Of a stretch of DNA of 64,000 nucleotides, positions 8,936-17,875 are shown piece by piece. Origin of the DNA: Pseudomonadota bacterium (lineage in GTDB: Bacteria > Pseudomonadota > Gammaproteobacteria > Halothiobacillales > Halothiobacillaceae). Position 1 is the first letter of the stretch. Every line of letters begins with the position of its first letter. The notes under the pieces were generated by a model. The model had not been told where the DNA came from. It ran no database searches and saw nothing but the letters and a program-made list of their open reading frames with translations. The stretch covers positions 434,001-498,000 of the forward strand of contig JAJYYE010000001.1 in assembly GCA_021801265.1 (NCBI GenBank), given 5' to 3'. The position numbers and the translations under genes are program-made.

Positions 8936-10149
8936 ACAGCACACCCAAAAAGCCCGCGACACACGCACACGCCACGCCGCGCCATCAGGGTTTATCCCGC
9001 CAGAATGGGTGGCGACGTGTAGCGAGCCTACTGCTTTTACCCGTGGCGCTGTCCTTTTTAGCGGGCTGCTCTGAAACGCGCGAGCTCGTCAAGCCCACAC
9101 CATTAACGCAAATTGATAATCATTTCCCGCCTAAAATTTTATGGCAAGCCTCTGCGGGTGCAGGTCAAAAAAGCGATCTGTTACGCATTGCACCGGTGGA
9201 ATCGGGTGGCCGGGTCATCGTTGCCGACGCACGGGGGCAAGTGTTTGCCTATGATTTGAAGTCGGGCAAACGGTTGTGGGAAACCAATTTAAAAGCCAAT
9301 TTAAGCGTGGGTGGTGGCGCCAGTGATTCGATGGTCGTTTTTGGTTCGGATACCGGCAAGGTATTCGCGCTGGCCGCCGACACGGGCAAACCCTTATGGC
9401 AGGCGCAGGTATCGACTGCGGTTGAAGCCGCGCCATCGGTGGGTAATAAGGAAGTGGTGGTACGGGCCAAGGATGGTTCCGTCAGCCTGCTTAAAGCCAG
9501 TGATGGCAGTGCAGCCTGGGCGGTGAATCACGCCGAACCCAATATGACCTTGCAAGGCCAAAGCCGCGCGCTTCTGTTTCCCGATGCGGTCGCCATCGGC
9601 TACGACGATGGCGAATTTGCCGTGCTTTCGCGCGCCGATGGCCGCCCCCTGTGGAAAAATCAAATCGCCCTACCCATGGGGCGCACCGATATTGACCGGA
9701 TGGTCGATATTGATGCCACACCGTTATTCGCGGATGCCATGTTCTATGTTGTGACCTACCAAGGCCGATTGGCTGCTGTGAGTGCGCAAGGTGGTCAAAC
9801 TCTGTGGAGCCGTAAATTCTCCGGCTATACCGATATGAGTCTCGATGCGCACGCCTTGTATGTTACCGATGCCAGCGGCATTGTCTGGGCGCTGGATCGC
9901 CGCACCGGCGAACCTCTCTGGCGGCAGGCAGCACTGGCCTACCGCGGTGTTACAGGCCCCGCATTGGAAAATAACAAACTCATTGTCGGGGATCAGGAAG
10001 GCTACCTGCATGTACTGAACACCGAAACCGGTGCCTTGGTTGGCCGGAGCCGCGTGAGCGGTGGCCTCATCGATCCCATGCGGGTTGAGGGCGATTCTGT
10101 GGCGGCCACAACACGTGGCGGCGATTTAGTGGTGTTCCAGATTCCTTAA
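8932..10149 (+). CDS. bamB: outer membrane protein assembly factor BamB
   Basis: BamB is the lipoprotein beta-propeller of the BAM complex that inserts beta-barrel proteins into the outer membrane. A long, basic N-terminus of about 30 residues precedes the signal helix and the lipobox FLAGC (cysteine 46). Alternative internal starts would shorten this. The mature part is an eight-bladed propeller with repeated VFAYDLKSGKxLW-type PQQ-like motifs (for example KVFALAADTGKPLW and WALDRRTGEPLW). It overlaps yfgM, which indicates coupled translation. Confidence 0.93.
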   Translation: MNSTPKKPATHAHATPRHQGLSRQNGWRRVASLLLLPVALSFLAGCSETRELVKPTPLTQIDNHFPPKILWQASAGAGQKSDLLRIAPVESGGRVIVADARGQVFAYDLKSGKRLWETNLKANLSVGGGASDSMVVFGSDTGKVFALAADTGKPLWQAQVSTAVEAAPSVGNKEVVVRAKDGSVSLLKASDGSAAWAVNHAEPNMTLQGQSRALLFPDAVAIGYDDGEFAVLSRADGRPLWKNQIALPMGRTDIDRMVDIDATPLFADAMFYVVTYQGRLAAVSAQGGQTLWSRKFSGYTDMSLDAHALYVTDASGIVWALDRRTGEPLWRQAALAYRGVTGPALENNKLIVGDQEGYLHVLNTETGALVGRSRVSGGLIDPMRVEGDSVAATTRGGDLVVFQIP

Positions 10150-10264
10150 CCACCTCAAACCGTCAACCGGCGGGCTATTGGGGCAGATTAATTCATGTGG
10201 ATCGCTTCGGCGGTCCATTTTTATGGACACCTGATTAATGAGCACCTCGCTAACGCCATGAGTG

Positions 10265-11542
10265 ATGAATAACTTCCCGCAATTGACCCGCCCACGACGT
10301 TGGTCGTGGCGCATGGCCGCGCTCCTGCTGCTATTGGCTGCGTTGTGGGGGTATGTCATCCCCTATCAGTCCGGCGTTCGACTCGATAAAGCCTTGGCCT
10401 CTTGGGCGGCGATGCACCCCGACTGGCAACTCGTTCGGCTGGCGCAAAGCCCCTACCAGCGTGACTACCAGCTGATACGGCAGTCGCGTTCGAGCAATGC
10501 GGTACTGACACTGGATATCTGTCTGAAATCGCAGCCACCGGGTTGGCCGAATGTGATGGGAAACCAATGGGGATGGGCAGGGTTTGAGCTCATGCTGGAT
10601 CCCGAAAGCCGGGTACAAATCCAGTCTTTACCCATCACCCCACGCGCCTCTCCCTTGCGCGTGAGTGGCCTCGTCGATTGGCTGGGACGGCTCCATTTTT
10701 ATTTGGCCGACTCGCCCCATGCGGGATCGCTCATACTCAACACGGTGCAGAACTCAGGGCAAGGTTCACTCGATGTACCCGGCTGGACATTGCGTATCGG
10801 CACGGCAGACTACCTATTTGGTCGCACGGCACTGGATGTCGATGTTCAGACGCACACAGAGCAGGGTGTCATGGCCTGGCGGGGGTTGGACGGTGAAATC
10901 GGCATCGATATCCGTCGATTGGGCTGGGTGGCGAGCGGGCAGCGGGGGTTGATTGATCGCATTCAACTGCGGCTGCGCCAAACGCCCTCCGATAACGGTA
11001 AACAACGCACGATCACCGGTTCCTGCACGTTAGATTCGGTGCAGGTGAATCAACAACCTTGGGGTGGCGGGCAACTGGCGTTTGCCATTGACGCCGCAGA
11101 ACCGGAATTCATCGGCCATCTGGCGACACTCATCACCGATATGCAAACCCAACTCGCGCAGCACGCCGCCGCATCGACCAAGATGCCCGATACACGCCAC
11201 CTGGCGCACATGCTCCGCGCCTTGCCACAAGATACGCTGCCTGCGGTATTGGTCGCCTTGCGCGCGGCCGAGGTTCGCCTGGGTGCATTACGCTGGCATG
11301 GTCCATCCGGTCAGTTTGAATTATCCGGACAGGCTTTTGGTCCCCGTTTTGCGGCAGATACCGCACCGCGGGTTGAGGGGAAAATTGCCGGGCCCACTCA
11401 GCTCATCTGGCAAGTACACGCGCAGCTTCGCGAGGCGACGACATCCGGCCTGCCATCGGGTGCGCCCGTGAATATCAGCTATTCGGCAGATGGCTGGCAA
11501 ATCAATGGTCGCCCCGTCGATAGTTCGGCAATCTTCCCCTAA
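10265..11542 (+). CDS. DUF945 (YdgA-like) family protein
   Basis: This protein of 425 residues has a single N-terminal membrane helix (about residues 15-34) and a large, probably periplasmic, beta-rich domain. The region after the helix (VIPYQSGVRLDKALASW) resembles the YdgA/DUF945 family, whose members often carry a GxxxE/D segment there and whose function is unresolved. The assignment is by overall pattern and is moderate. It starts at ATG 10265; a GTG three bases earlier is less likely. It lies between bamB and der, two genes usually adjacent, so it is an insertion in that conserved pair and may have an envelope role. Confidence 0.65.
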   Translation: MNNFPQLTRPRRWSWRMAALLLLLAALWGYVIPYQSGVRLDKALASWAAMHPDWQLVRLAQSPYQRDYQLIRQSRSSNAVLTLDICLKSQPPGWPNVMGNQWGWAGFELMLDPESRVQIQSLPITPRASPLRVSGLVDWLGRLHFYLADSPHAGSLILNTVQNSGQGSLDVPGWTLRIGTADYLFGRTALDVDVQTHTEQGVMAWRGLDGEIGIDIRRLGWVASGQRGLIDRIQLRLRQTPSDNGKQRTITGSCTLDSVQVNQQPWGGGQLAFAIDAAEPEFIGHLATLITDMQTQLAQHAAASTKMPDTRHLAHMLRALPQDTLPAVLVALRAAEVRLGALRWHGPSGQFELSGQAFGPRFAADTAPRVEGKIAGPTQLIWQVHAQLREATTSGLPSGAPVNISYSADGWQINGRPVDSSAIFP

Positions 11543-11626
11543 GACTGCGATAATCGCGCGCAATATGCGCCGCGTCATAACGCGGCGCGCCTTGATTTTC
11601 TGTATAGCGTCTCCTTGGAAACCCGC

Positions 11627-13315
11627 ATGAAACCTGTTATTGCTTTAGTTGGCCGTCCGAATGTCGGCAAATCCACCATGTTCAACCAAATGACCCGCTC
11701 GCGCGCGGCCTTGGTCGCTGATTACGCCGGTTTAACCCGTGACCGGCAATACGGCTCTGCCCAATATGAAGGTCGCGATTTTATCGTGATTGATACCGGC
11801 GGCCTCACCGGCGAGCGCGGCGGTATTGAGGCGCTCATGCAAGATCAAGCGTGGGCCGCCATTGAAGAGGCCGATTGCGTGGTATTTTTGGTGGATGCCC
11901 GCGCAGGGTTAACCATGGCCGATCAAGAAATTGCTGAAAAACTGCGGCGCACCAGCAAAATCATGCAACTGGTCGTGAATAAAGTTGATGGCGTCGATGA
12001 ATCCTTGGTACAAGCCGAATTTTCTCGACTGGGCATTGGCGAACCCGTATTCACCACCGCCTCGCACGGGCGCGGCATCAGTACCTTGTGGGAAGCCGTA
12101 GAGCTGAAACTCGCCGCGAAATTCCCCATCACCGATGCAGAACCCGAATACGACGAAAAAACCATCCGCGTCGCGCTGATTGGCCGACCCAATGTCGGTA
12201 AATCCACGCTCACCAATCGCTTGCTTGGCGAAGAGCGGGTGCTGGCCTTCGATCAACCGGGCACCACGCGCGACAGTATTTACATCCCGTTCGAGCAAAA
12301 CGGCAAGTTTTACACCCTCATCGACACCGCGGGCGTGCGGCGGCGCGCGCGGGTTAATGAGATGATCGAAAAGTTCAGTATTGTCAAAACCCTGCAAGCG
12401 ATTGAAGCCGCAAATGTGGTGATTCTGGTCTGCGACGCACATGAAGGCGTGAGCGAACAAGACCAGCATTTGCTGGGCTTTATCCATGATCGTGGCCGCG
12501 CGCTTGTCATCGCCATTAACAAATGGGACAACATGACCGATTATGCCCGTGCGGAAGTCAAACGACAAATCGACCTCAAGCTCGATTTCATCAATTACGC
12601 CGAGATGCACTATATTTCGGCGCTGCATGGGACCGGCGTGGGTAACTTGTTTGAAAGTGTCGATACCGCCTATGCCGCCGCGATGCGTGACATCAGTACG
12701 AACGTGCTCACCCGCTCGCTCGAAGCCGCTGTATTTGCGCATCAACCGCCGCTGGTGCATGGCCGCCGGATTAAGCTGCGCTACGCCCACCAAGGGGGCA
12801 GCAATCCGCCGATTATTGTGATTCACGGTAAACAAACCGACCGCCTACCGGGCAACTATTCCCGCTATTTGGAAGGCTGGTTTCGGCGCGAATTTCAACT
12901 GATGGGCACGCCAATTCGACTCGAATTCAAAACCGACAGCAACCCCTTTGAAGGCAAGTTTGATAACCGCACCCCGTTGCAACGCTACAAAGAGAAAAAG
13001 GAAGAGCGCCAAATTGCCGGCATGAAACGCAAATCTGCCGCCAAGGCCGAACGCAGCGCGCGCATGGAAGCCGCATCCGGCCAAGCCCCCAATAAAGCCA
13101 GCGGAACCCCAGCGGCTAAAGCCGTGAAACCCGGCACTAAAACACCAGCACGTCCTGTGGCAAAAACAGGCACAAAAACCACCAGCAAACCCGGCGGACG
13201 CAAAAGCGCGCTCACCGCACGGCCAGCAGCCAAACCCGCGACCCGTGCCAGCGCCAAACCAACCGCCGGGCGCAAACCTACGGGCGGGCAAAGTGGACGC
13301 AAAACCGATCGTTAA
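11627..13315 (+). CDS. der: ribosome biogenesis GTPase Der
   Basis: Der (EngA) is an essential double GTPase in 50S subunit maturation. Two G domains are clear: G1 motifs [13 protein letters not shown] (about residue 9) and [13 protein letters not shown] (about residue 185), with DTGG and DTAG G3 motifs and NKVD and NKWD G4 motifs. A KH-like domain follows to about residue 445. The ATG at 11627 has GGAA six bases upstream. At 562 residues it is about 70 longer than E. coli Der. The excess is a Lys/Arg/Ala/Pro/Thr-rich low-complexity tail from about residue 455, probably disordered and RNA-binding. Confidence 0.96.
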   Translation: MKPVIALVGRPNVGKSTMFNQMTRSRAALVADYAGLTRDRQYGSAQYEGRDFIVIDTGGLTGERGGIEALMQDQAWAAIEEADCVVFLVDARAGLTMADQEIAEKLRRTSKIMQLVVNKVDGVDESLVQAEFSRLGIGEPVFTTASHGRGISTLWEAVELKLAAKFPITDAEPEYDEKTIRVALIGRPNVGKSTLTNRLLGEERVLAFDQPGTTRDSIYIPFEQNGKFYTLIDTAGVRRRARVNEMIEKFSIVKTLQAIEAANVVILVCDAHEGVSEQDQHLLGFIHDRGRALVIAINKWDNMTDYARAEVKRQIDLKLDFINYAEMHYISALHGTGVGNLFESVDTAYAAAMRDISTNVLTRSLEAAVFAHQPPLVHGRRIKLRYAHQGGSNPPIIVIHGKQTDRLPGNYSRYLEGWFRREFQLMGTPIRLEFKTDSNPFEGKFDNRTPLQRYKEKKEERQIAGMKRKSAAKAERSARMEAASGQAPNKASGTPAAKAVKPGTKTPARPVAKTGTKTTSKPGGRKSALTARPAAKPATRASAKPTAGRKPTGGQSGRKTDR

Positions 13316-13414
13316 TGTCTGAAGCGCGCTTGCTGGCAGCAAGACTGTGTTAGATTGGGATTGGGACTGGATTAAATAGCCATCCCACGGCCGTACTCAC
13401 TTGGAGCGTGTGAC

Positions 13415-13636
13415 ATGAATACGATGAGAATTATTGCCATTGTCTTGATTATTGGCGGCACTGCCGGTCTGGTTTATGGCGGCTTCAGCTACACCAAAGA
13501 AACCAATCAAGCCAAAATTGGCCCCATTGAGCTGAATGTGACAGAAAAACAAACCGTAAGCATTCCCGTTTGGGCCGGTGTTGGTGCGATCGTATTGGGC
13601 GGTTTGATGTTATTAGCCAGCGCCAGAAAGGTCTAA
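13415..13636 (+). CDS. small two-helix membrane protein
   Basis: The 73-residue product has two hydrophobic helices (about residues 4-24 and 49-68) joined by a polar loop containing AKIGPIELNVTEKQTVSIP. It resembles short conserved hypothetical membrane proteins of proteobacteria, for which I know no function. The ATG has GGAG eight bases upstream, and the codon use matches the neighbours, so I take it as a real gene. It stands alone between der and the convergent cysZ. Confidence 0.7.
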   Translation: MNTMRIIAIVLIIGGTAGLVYGGFSYTKETNQAKIGPIELNVTEKQTVSIPVWAGVGAIVLGGLMLLASARKV

Positions 13637-13880
13637 GCAACGCGCTTAAATCCAATCCACACACCCATATGCCCCCTCGGTTGGGGCACTTGAAGCGCCT
13701 CAACACTGTCCAATGGCCGGGATGCTTGGCATCAAACACCACCTTCTCCAAGGTATCAGTCGCGGCGGTTACCATGCTGGGCAGCAGCAAGGCCGTAGTA
13801 CCTGCCCCACGGCCGTGGCAATCAAATTATGACGTCCCACCGGGTCACCGCTCAATTCAGTATCCAGATACCCCAGACTA
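13637..13880 (-). pseudogene. possible remnant of a protein gene (one frameshift), unidentified
   Basis: On the - strand this 300-bp gap reads as protein-like sequence with one break. About 25 codons beginning ISLGYLDTELSGDPVGRHN run from 13880. After a one-base shift near 13806 a second stretch (ALLLPSMVTAATDTLEK, then FDAKHPGHWTVLRRFKCP) runs to about 13640 and on over the small + strand gene. The sequence looks like part of a folded protein rather than a chance ORF, but I do not recognise the family. No start codon or Shine-Dalgarno site fits. The rest of the gap, to 13943, is AT-rich with nothing recognised. It could still be chance. Confidence 0.3.
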
Positions 13881-13943
13881 ATTTAATACCAAGGCAATCT
13901 ATTTGCCAAATTAATTAATTTACCCATGAGTAGCACTGTTTTG

Positions 13944-14654
13944 TTACGACGGCATGGCCGGCCGACGATCAACCCAAAACTGCGTCGCCGCGCACACGCC
14001 GACCGGCAGGGCGAGGAAATTAAGTACAGGCACGAGCGTCATAGCCGTCATCGCGGCACCAAAACTTAAACTCGTTATAGGTTGGGTACGCAGCCAGCGG
14101 CGTTGATCTTCAAATGTCATGAAATGGTTGCCCGCTGGAGCATCGACATACTGCAGGGTCATCATCCAAGCCGAAAACGCGAACCATAAAAACGGTGCGG
14201 CCAAATTCACCACGGGAACCAAGGATACGATCACCAGTGGCATTGCCCATAGAATGGAATATGTGAGCTTTCGCCATTCGGCGGCCAAGCTTTTGCGTGT
14301 GAGTTGCCACAGCGGCGTTGTGTCCTCTGGCGTGGGCAGGCCGGTGAGCTGCATCTCGAGTTTTTGCGCAAGCAAGGCATTAAAGGGTGCGGCGATGAAG
14401 TTGGCGATCATCGTGAAACTAAAATAAGCCACCAACATCAGGCTGACAAACAACAACGGCAGAATCAACCCGCTGAGCCAATCGAGCCAGCGGGGCAATA
14501 GGCCATCCAGCCATTGATGCGCGTAATGCACCGCGCCCCAAGTACCCAAGCCAAATAAAGTGATATTAATAGCCAAGGGGATCAGGGTGAATCGCCGAAT
14601 ACCGGGGCGCCACATCAGGGCCAGGCCGCGTAACACATACGAAAATCCATTCAT
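13944..14654 (-). CDS. cysZ: CysZ/EI24-family membrane protein (sulfate uptake)
   Basis: CysZ-family proteins are inner-membrane channels that move sulfate into the cell for cysteine synthesis. The 236-residue protein has the family's N-terminal GFSYVLRGLALMWRPGIRRF segment and about four to six hydrophobic helices. The segment FIAAPFNALLAQKLE after the third helix is typical of the EI24/CysZ fold. The ATG at 14654 has AGGAG about nine bases upstream; the in-frame GTG at 14663 overlaps that site and is less likely. It follows rlmJ on the same strand with a 22-base gap. A link to cysE at the left end is functional, not positional. Confidence 0.82.
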   Translation of the reverse strand: MNGFSYVLRGLALMWRPGIRRFTLIPLAINITLFGLGTWGAVHYAHQWLDGLLPRWLDWLSGLILPLLFVSLMLVAYFSFTMIANFIAAPFNALLAQKLEMQLTGLPTPEDTTPLWQLTRKSLAAEWRKLTYSILWAMPLVIVSLVPVVNLAAPFLWFAFSAWMMTLQYVDAPAGNHFMTFEDQRRWLRTQPITSLSFGAAMTAMTLVPVLNFLALPVGVCAATQFWVDRRPAMPS

Positions 14655-14676
14655 CCTGAGCACTCCTTTTGCGTGC

Positions 14677-15558
14677 TTATTTTGGTGGGTTCAACCAGCG
14701 TAGGGTGCAAGGTGCGGCGGTATCCTCACGCAGCGCGCTATTGAGAGACGCCAACACCGGACGCATCAAGGTATCAAACTGCCAGGGCGGGTTAATCACC
14801 AGCAACCCGGAGCCGGTGAGCCGGTTGCCCGATTCATCCGGTACGATGGAATTCTCGATCGTCAATACGGGTCGATCGGTGAGGCGGGCAATCCGGTTCA
14901 ACCAGCGGCTTAAATAGGGGCGTTGCTTAATCGGATACCACAGCACAAAAACGCCGGTTTCAAAGCGCATCAAACCCGCCTCGAGTGCGGCTACAATCTC
15001 GTCACGCTCACGGGTTTGCTCATAGGGTGGGTCGATCAAAATCAAACCGCGCCGCTCCAGTGGGGGCAAATCAGCCTTCAGCGCGCCCAATCCGTCACCA
15101 CTGCGGGCTACCGCGCGACGATCGGAAACACCATCCTCACCCCGGGGGCATAAATCTAAATTCCGACCCAGCTCGCGTGCGACTTTAGGTACCAGCTCCA
15201 CGCCCAAAAACCGATCCTGCGACCGCAAGGCCCCTACAGCGAGTAAAGGCGAACCCGGATAATGATTACGCCCGAAGGTATCGACCCGCTTCAGATAATC
15301 GAGAATCACGTTGGGCACGCCGGGCGCTGATTGGGGCGATGAATGTACTGCGGCGCGCAACCGCTCTATTCCTCCGCGCGCTTCATCCCCACGACGGGCT
15401 TCGTCGGCATTCAAATCATACAAACCCGCCCCCGCATGGGTATCCAGCAACAGAAACCCGCCGGGCTTTTGCTGCATTAATTCAATCAGTTGGAGCAATG
15501 CCAGATGTTTAAGCACGTCGGCATGGTTGCCGGCATGAAAATGATGTTGATAGTTCAT
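14677..15558 (-). CDS. rlmJ: 23S rRNA (adenine-2030-N6)-methyltransferase RlmJ
   Basis: RlmJ methylates A2030 of 23S rRNA using S-adenosylmethionine. The protein begins with the family signature MNYQHHFHAGNHADVLKH. It has the class I methyltransferase fold with LLLDTHAGAGLYDL (SAM binding) and the catalytic motif IDPPYEQ. I start it at ATG 15558 because that gives the conserved N-terminus; the open frame continues upstream to 15618. From this start it is 293 residues, close to the usual length. It probably shares a transcript with cysZ. Confidence 0.93.
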   Translation of the reverse strand: MNYQHHFHAGNHADVLKHLALLQLIELMQQKPGGFLLLDTHAGAGLYDLNADEARRGDEARGGIERLRAAVHSSPQSAPGVPNVILDYLKRVDTFGRNHYPGSPLLAVGALRSQDRFLGVELVPKVARELGRNLDLCPRGEDGVSDRRAVARSGDGLGALKADLPPLERRGLILIDPPYEQTRERDEIVAALEAGLMRFETGVFVLWYPIKQRPYLSRWLNRIARLTDRPVLTIENSIVPDESGNRLTGSGLLVINPPWQFDTLMRPVLASLNSALREDTAAPCTLRWLNPPK

Positions 15559-15868
15559 AAACCCTGCGCCCCTAAAATACGCTGACGGCAACCTGCCGTG
15601 CCATTGAATGTTGGTCATGATACGTGCCTTATGCTGACTTGGCGCGGTTCAATGAGTGGCATCCCATCAATGGACGTCGCGGCAAGCGCAACCAGAAATA
15701 CACGAAAGATGACAGATATCACGCCACCCAACATACTACGAACCTGATGCAGGGCATTCGGTGACCTCGCTCGGGGAACGCCAACACAATAACGAGGTCC
15801 CATGACACGATCGCCGAACGCTTTTACTGCAGAAATGCGGACATAACAACGTGTACAGAGGAGGGAAT
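15559..15868. other. divergent intergenic region rlmJ / phosphoesterase
   Basis: These 310 bases separate rlmJ (-) from the phosphoesterase gene (+) and should hold promoters for both. Short open frames exist on the - strand, one of which ends overlapping the upstream ATG of the rlmJ frame. None has a convincing ribosome site or a recognisable product. I see no RNA gene or repeat. Confidence 0.4.
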
Positions 15869-16417
15869 GTGGATCTTGAATCACAGGCATCGGTTTGCGT
15901 CGGAATCATTTCCGATACACATGGTGCGATTGAGAATCCCATCCTCGTGCTGATGCAGCAGTGCGATGTCATCGTGCATGCGGGGGATATTTTGGACCCC
16001 GATATTTTGCGCCGCGCCACCCCGAAATCGGGCCACATTATTGCGGTGCGCGGAAATAACGATACGGCCGAACAGTGGCCGCGGGGCACGGCGCGTTTGC
16101 TCGAATCCCTCCCCGAAACTGCCCTGCTGAAGTTGCCGGGGGGCGTACTTGTGGTTGAGCATGGCCATCGCGTCAATCCCGCCCATCAGCGCCATGAAAA
16201 ACTTCGCGCGCGACACCCCAATGCGCGCGTGATCGTGTACGGCCATACCCATCATCGTGTTGTTGACACCCAAGAGCCCATTTGGGTGCTCAATCCGGGG
16301 GCGGCAGGCAAAGTGCGTGCGTATGGAGGGGCGGGTTGCCTTGTGCTTCATGCCACAGCAGCGCACTGGTGGGTGGAAGAAAAAACCCTCTCCACACACG
16401 GCTCGAATTCGGCATAA
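15869..16417 (+). CDS. YfcE/MJ0936-type metallophosphoesterase
   Basis: This is a small calcineurin-like phosphoesterase. The metal-binding motifs are complete and in order: IISDTHG, HAGDILD, VRGNND, VEHGH and YGHTHH. Members of this family act as phosphodiesterases on small substrates; the true substrate is not predictable here. GTG 15869 is preferred because AGGAGG lies at 15859-15864, giving 182 residues. GTG 15851 upstream would place the ribosome site inside the gene. The ketohexokinase-Rieske gene starts 47 bases downstream on the same strand, so the two may be co-transcribed. Confidence 0.87.
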   Translation: MDLESQASVCVGIISDTHGAIENPILVLMQQCDVIVHAGDILDPDILRRATPKSGHIIAVRGNNDTAEQWPRGTARLLESLPETALLKLPGGVLVVEHGHRVNPAHQRHEKLRARHPNARVIVYGHTHHRVVDTQEPIWVLNPGAAGKVRAYGGAGCLVLHATAAHWWVEEKTLSTHGSNSA

Positions 16418-16464
16418 TCGTCCCCCTCTGCACGTTACGGCACCGGTTGGAGCGAACAAACGCT

Positions 16465-17736
16465 ATGGCAATTATTTTGGGCATCGGCATTGCCACCCTC
16501 GATATCATCAATGAAGTGGATCACTATCCGAGCGAGGACAGCGAGCAACGCGCCCTCGCACAGAGGCGGCGCACGGGCGGCAATGTCACCAACACGCTCA
16601 CCGTGCTGCGCCAATTTAACCACCACTGCGCGCTGGCCGCCGTACTCACCCAAGATACCAATGGCCAGCTGATTCAAGAAAAACTCAGCCAGCGTGGATT
16701 GGATCTATCATCCAGCCACCGCATCGGCTTTGGTCACGCGCCGACCTCCTATATCACACTCAACCGCAGCAACGGCAGCCGAACCATTTTGCACTATCGG
16801 GATTTACCTGAACTCGACCTCAATGCCTTCCTCAAAATTGACCTGACACCCTTTGATTGGCTGCATTTTGAAGGGCGTCACTGCATGGATACCGCCGCAA
16901 TGCTGGCCCTGGCCCGCAGCATGAGTGGCACGCGAACCTTGTCACTGGAAATTGAGAAAGAACGCCCCTTTCTGGCGCAGTTATTTACGTTCCCCGATGT
17001 GATTTTTTTCTCCCGCGCATTTGCTGAAGGCCGAAACTTTACCGATCCTGAGGCCTTTTTAACCCAGGCACATCGTTGGGCACCGCAGGCCGTGCTGGTA
17101 TTAGGCTGGGGAGACGCCGGTGCGCATTGGCTTGAACCGCAAAACGCCATCGTGCAAACCCTGCCCAGCCAGCCCATCGCGCACGTGGTGGATAGTATTG
17201 GCGCGGGCGACACCCTGATTGCAGGGATTATTCACGCACGGCTGCATCAAACCGACCCACATACCGACTGGTCACACGCGGTTGAGTTCGGCGTGCGCTT
17301 GGCTGAACGCAAAATCCAACAAATCGGCTTTGATGGCCTGGCACAGACCGAAGATACTGCCGCAAAGCCCCTCTGCCATTTAGATGACTTAGGCCCGGCA
17401 GATGCCTTGGGTGTGCTGCCGGTCAATGGCGTGCCCAGCATGATTTTGGTCCGTACGGGCAAAACGCTACGCGCATTTCGCAATGTTTGCCCACATAATG
17501 GCTCGCCACTGGCAAAAACCCAGCGCGGTTATCTCGTGAATAAACTCGATGACATTGAGCTGCGCTGTGCCGTGCATAATGCGCACTTCGAGCTGGCGGC
17601 GGGAGCGTGCACACAAGGCCCTTGTCCCGGCACCCATCTTCAGGCGGTACCCATCCGCGTCACAGGTGAGCATGTTTTTTTAGATGCCACACCTGAAAAA
17701 CAAGAAAGGGCAAAAGCAGAAAATCCTGGGGCCTAA
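16465..17736 (+). CDS. ketohexokinase-like PfkB sugar kinase fused to a Rieske [2Fe-2S] domain
   Basis: Residues 1 to about 295 form a PfkB-family kinase. The pattern is specifically like animal ketohexokinase: VDHYPSEDSEQRALAQ followed by GGN, the SNGSRTI strand, DWLHFEGRH, LEIEKERP and the catalytic signature DSIGAGDT, then a closing GFDG. Residues about 300-420 form a Rieske domain with both ligand pairs, C-x-H in CPHNGSPL and C-x2-H in CAVHNAHFE, 23 residues apart. So a kinase that would phosphorylate fructose or a similar ketose carries a potential redox cluster. ATG 16465 gives the normal kinase N-terminus; GGAG lies 12 bases upstream. The combination is unusual. The substrate and the purpose of the cluster are unknown. 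Confidence 0.88.
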   Translation: MAIILGIGIATLDIINEVDHYPSEDSEQRALAQRRRTGGNVTNTLTVLRQFNHHCALAAVLTQDTNGQLIQEKLSQRGLDLSSSHRIGFGHAPTSYITLNRSNGSRTILHYRDLPELDLNAFLKIDLTPFDWLHFEGRHCMDTAAMLALARSMSGTRTLSLEIEKERPFLAQLFTFPDVIFFSRAFAEGRNFTDPEAFLTQAHRWAPQAVLVLGWGDAGAHWLEPQNAIVQTLPSQPIAHVVDSIGAGDTLIAGIIHARLHQTDPHTDWSHAVEFGVRLAERKIQQIGFDGLAQTEDTAAKPLCHLDDLGPADALGVLPVNGVPSMILVRTGKTLRAFRNVCPHNGSPLAKTQRGYLVNKLDDIELRCAVHNAHFELAAGACTQGPCPGTHLQAVPIRVTGEHVFLDATPEKQERAKAENPGA

Positions 17737-17770
17737 TTTCATGAAATTGAAATATACCCCAGCAGATTAA

Positions 17771-17799
17771 TTGGCTATGCTTCGTTACATGAGAATAAT
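17771..17799 (+). promoter_or_regulatory. candidate sigma-70 promoter for the GGDEF-EAL gene
   Basis: TTGGCT (-35, 17771-17776) and AATAAT (-10, 17794-17799) are separated by exactly 17 bases. They match the consensus hexamers at four and five of six positions. Transcription would start near 17806, giving a leader of about 28 bases before the short upstream ORF at 17834. Confidence 0.5.
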
Positions 17800-17833
17800 T
17801 ATTACAACCGACAATAAAAAAGGATTTACACAC

Positions 17834-17875
17834 ATGTTGTCTGACCGTTTTAAATTCCCGCATCCATCCAGATGA
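17834..17875 (+). CDS. 13-codon leader ORF, coupled to the GGDEF-EAL gene
   Basis: A short frame MLSDRFKFPHPSR runs from ATG 17834 to TGA 17873-17875. AGGA at 17821-17824, preceded by an A-run, lies nine bases before its ATG and is the best ribosome site in the region. Its stop overlaps the ATG of the long gene (ATGA). The long gene itself has no Shine-Dalgarno site before its start. The arrangement suggests that ribosomes enter on the leader and reinitiate. It is too short for homology to help, so its function is inferred from position only. Confidence 0.5.
   Translation: MLSDRFKFPHPSR

Noticed and set aside
11909-12835. 308-codon open frame on the - strand inside der
   Set aside because: der is unmistakable on the + strand. 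The antisense frame is a by-product of its codon bias and shows no domain or ribosome site.
13329-13343. CTTGCTG/CAGCAAG hairpin after der as terminator
   Set aside because: The loop is only one base, so the stem would be short in practice, and no T-run follows.
13570-13881. 103-codon + strand frame after the small membrane protein
   Set aside because: It overlaps that gene's end in another frame and has a shuffled composition and no ribosome site.
16282-16464. N-terminal extension of the ketohexokinase-Rieske protein
   Set aside because: It overlaps the phosphoesterase gene and the kinase family starts at MAIILGIG, so the start is 16465.
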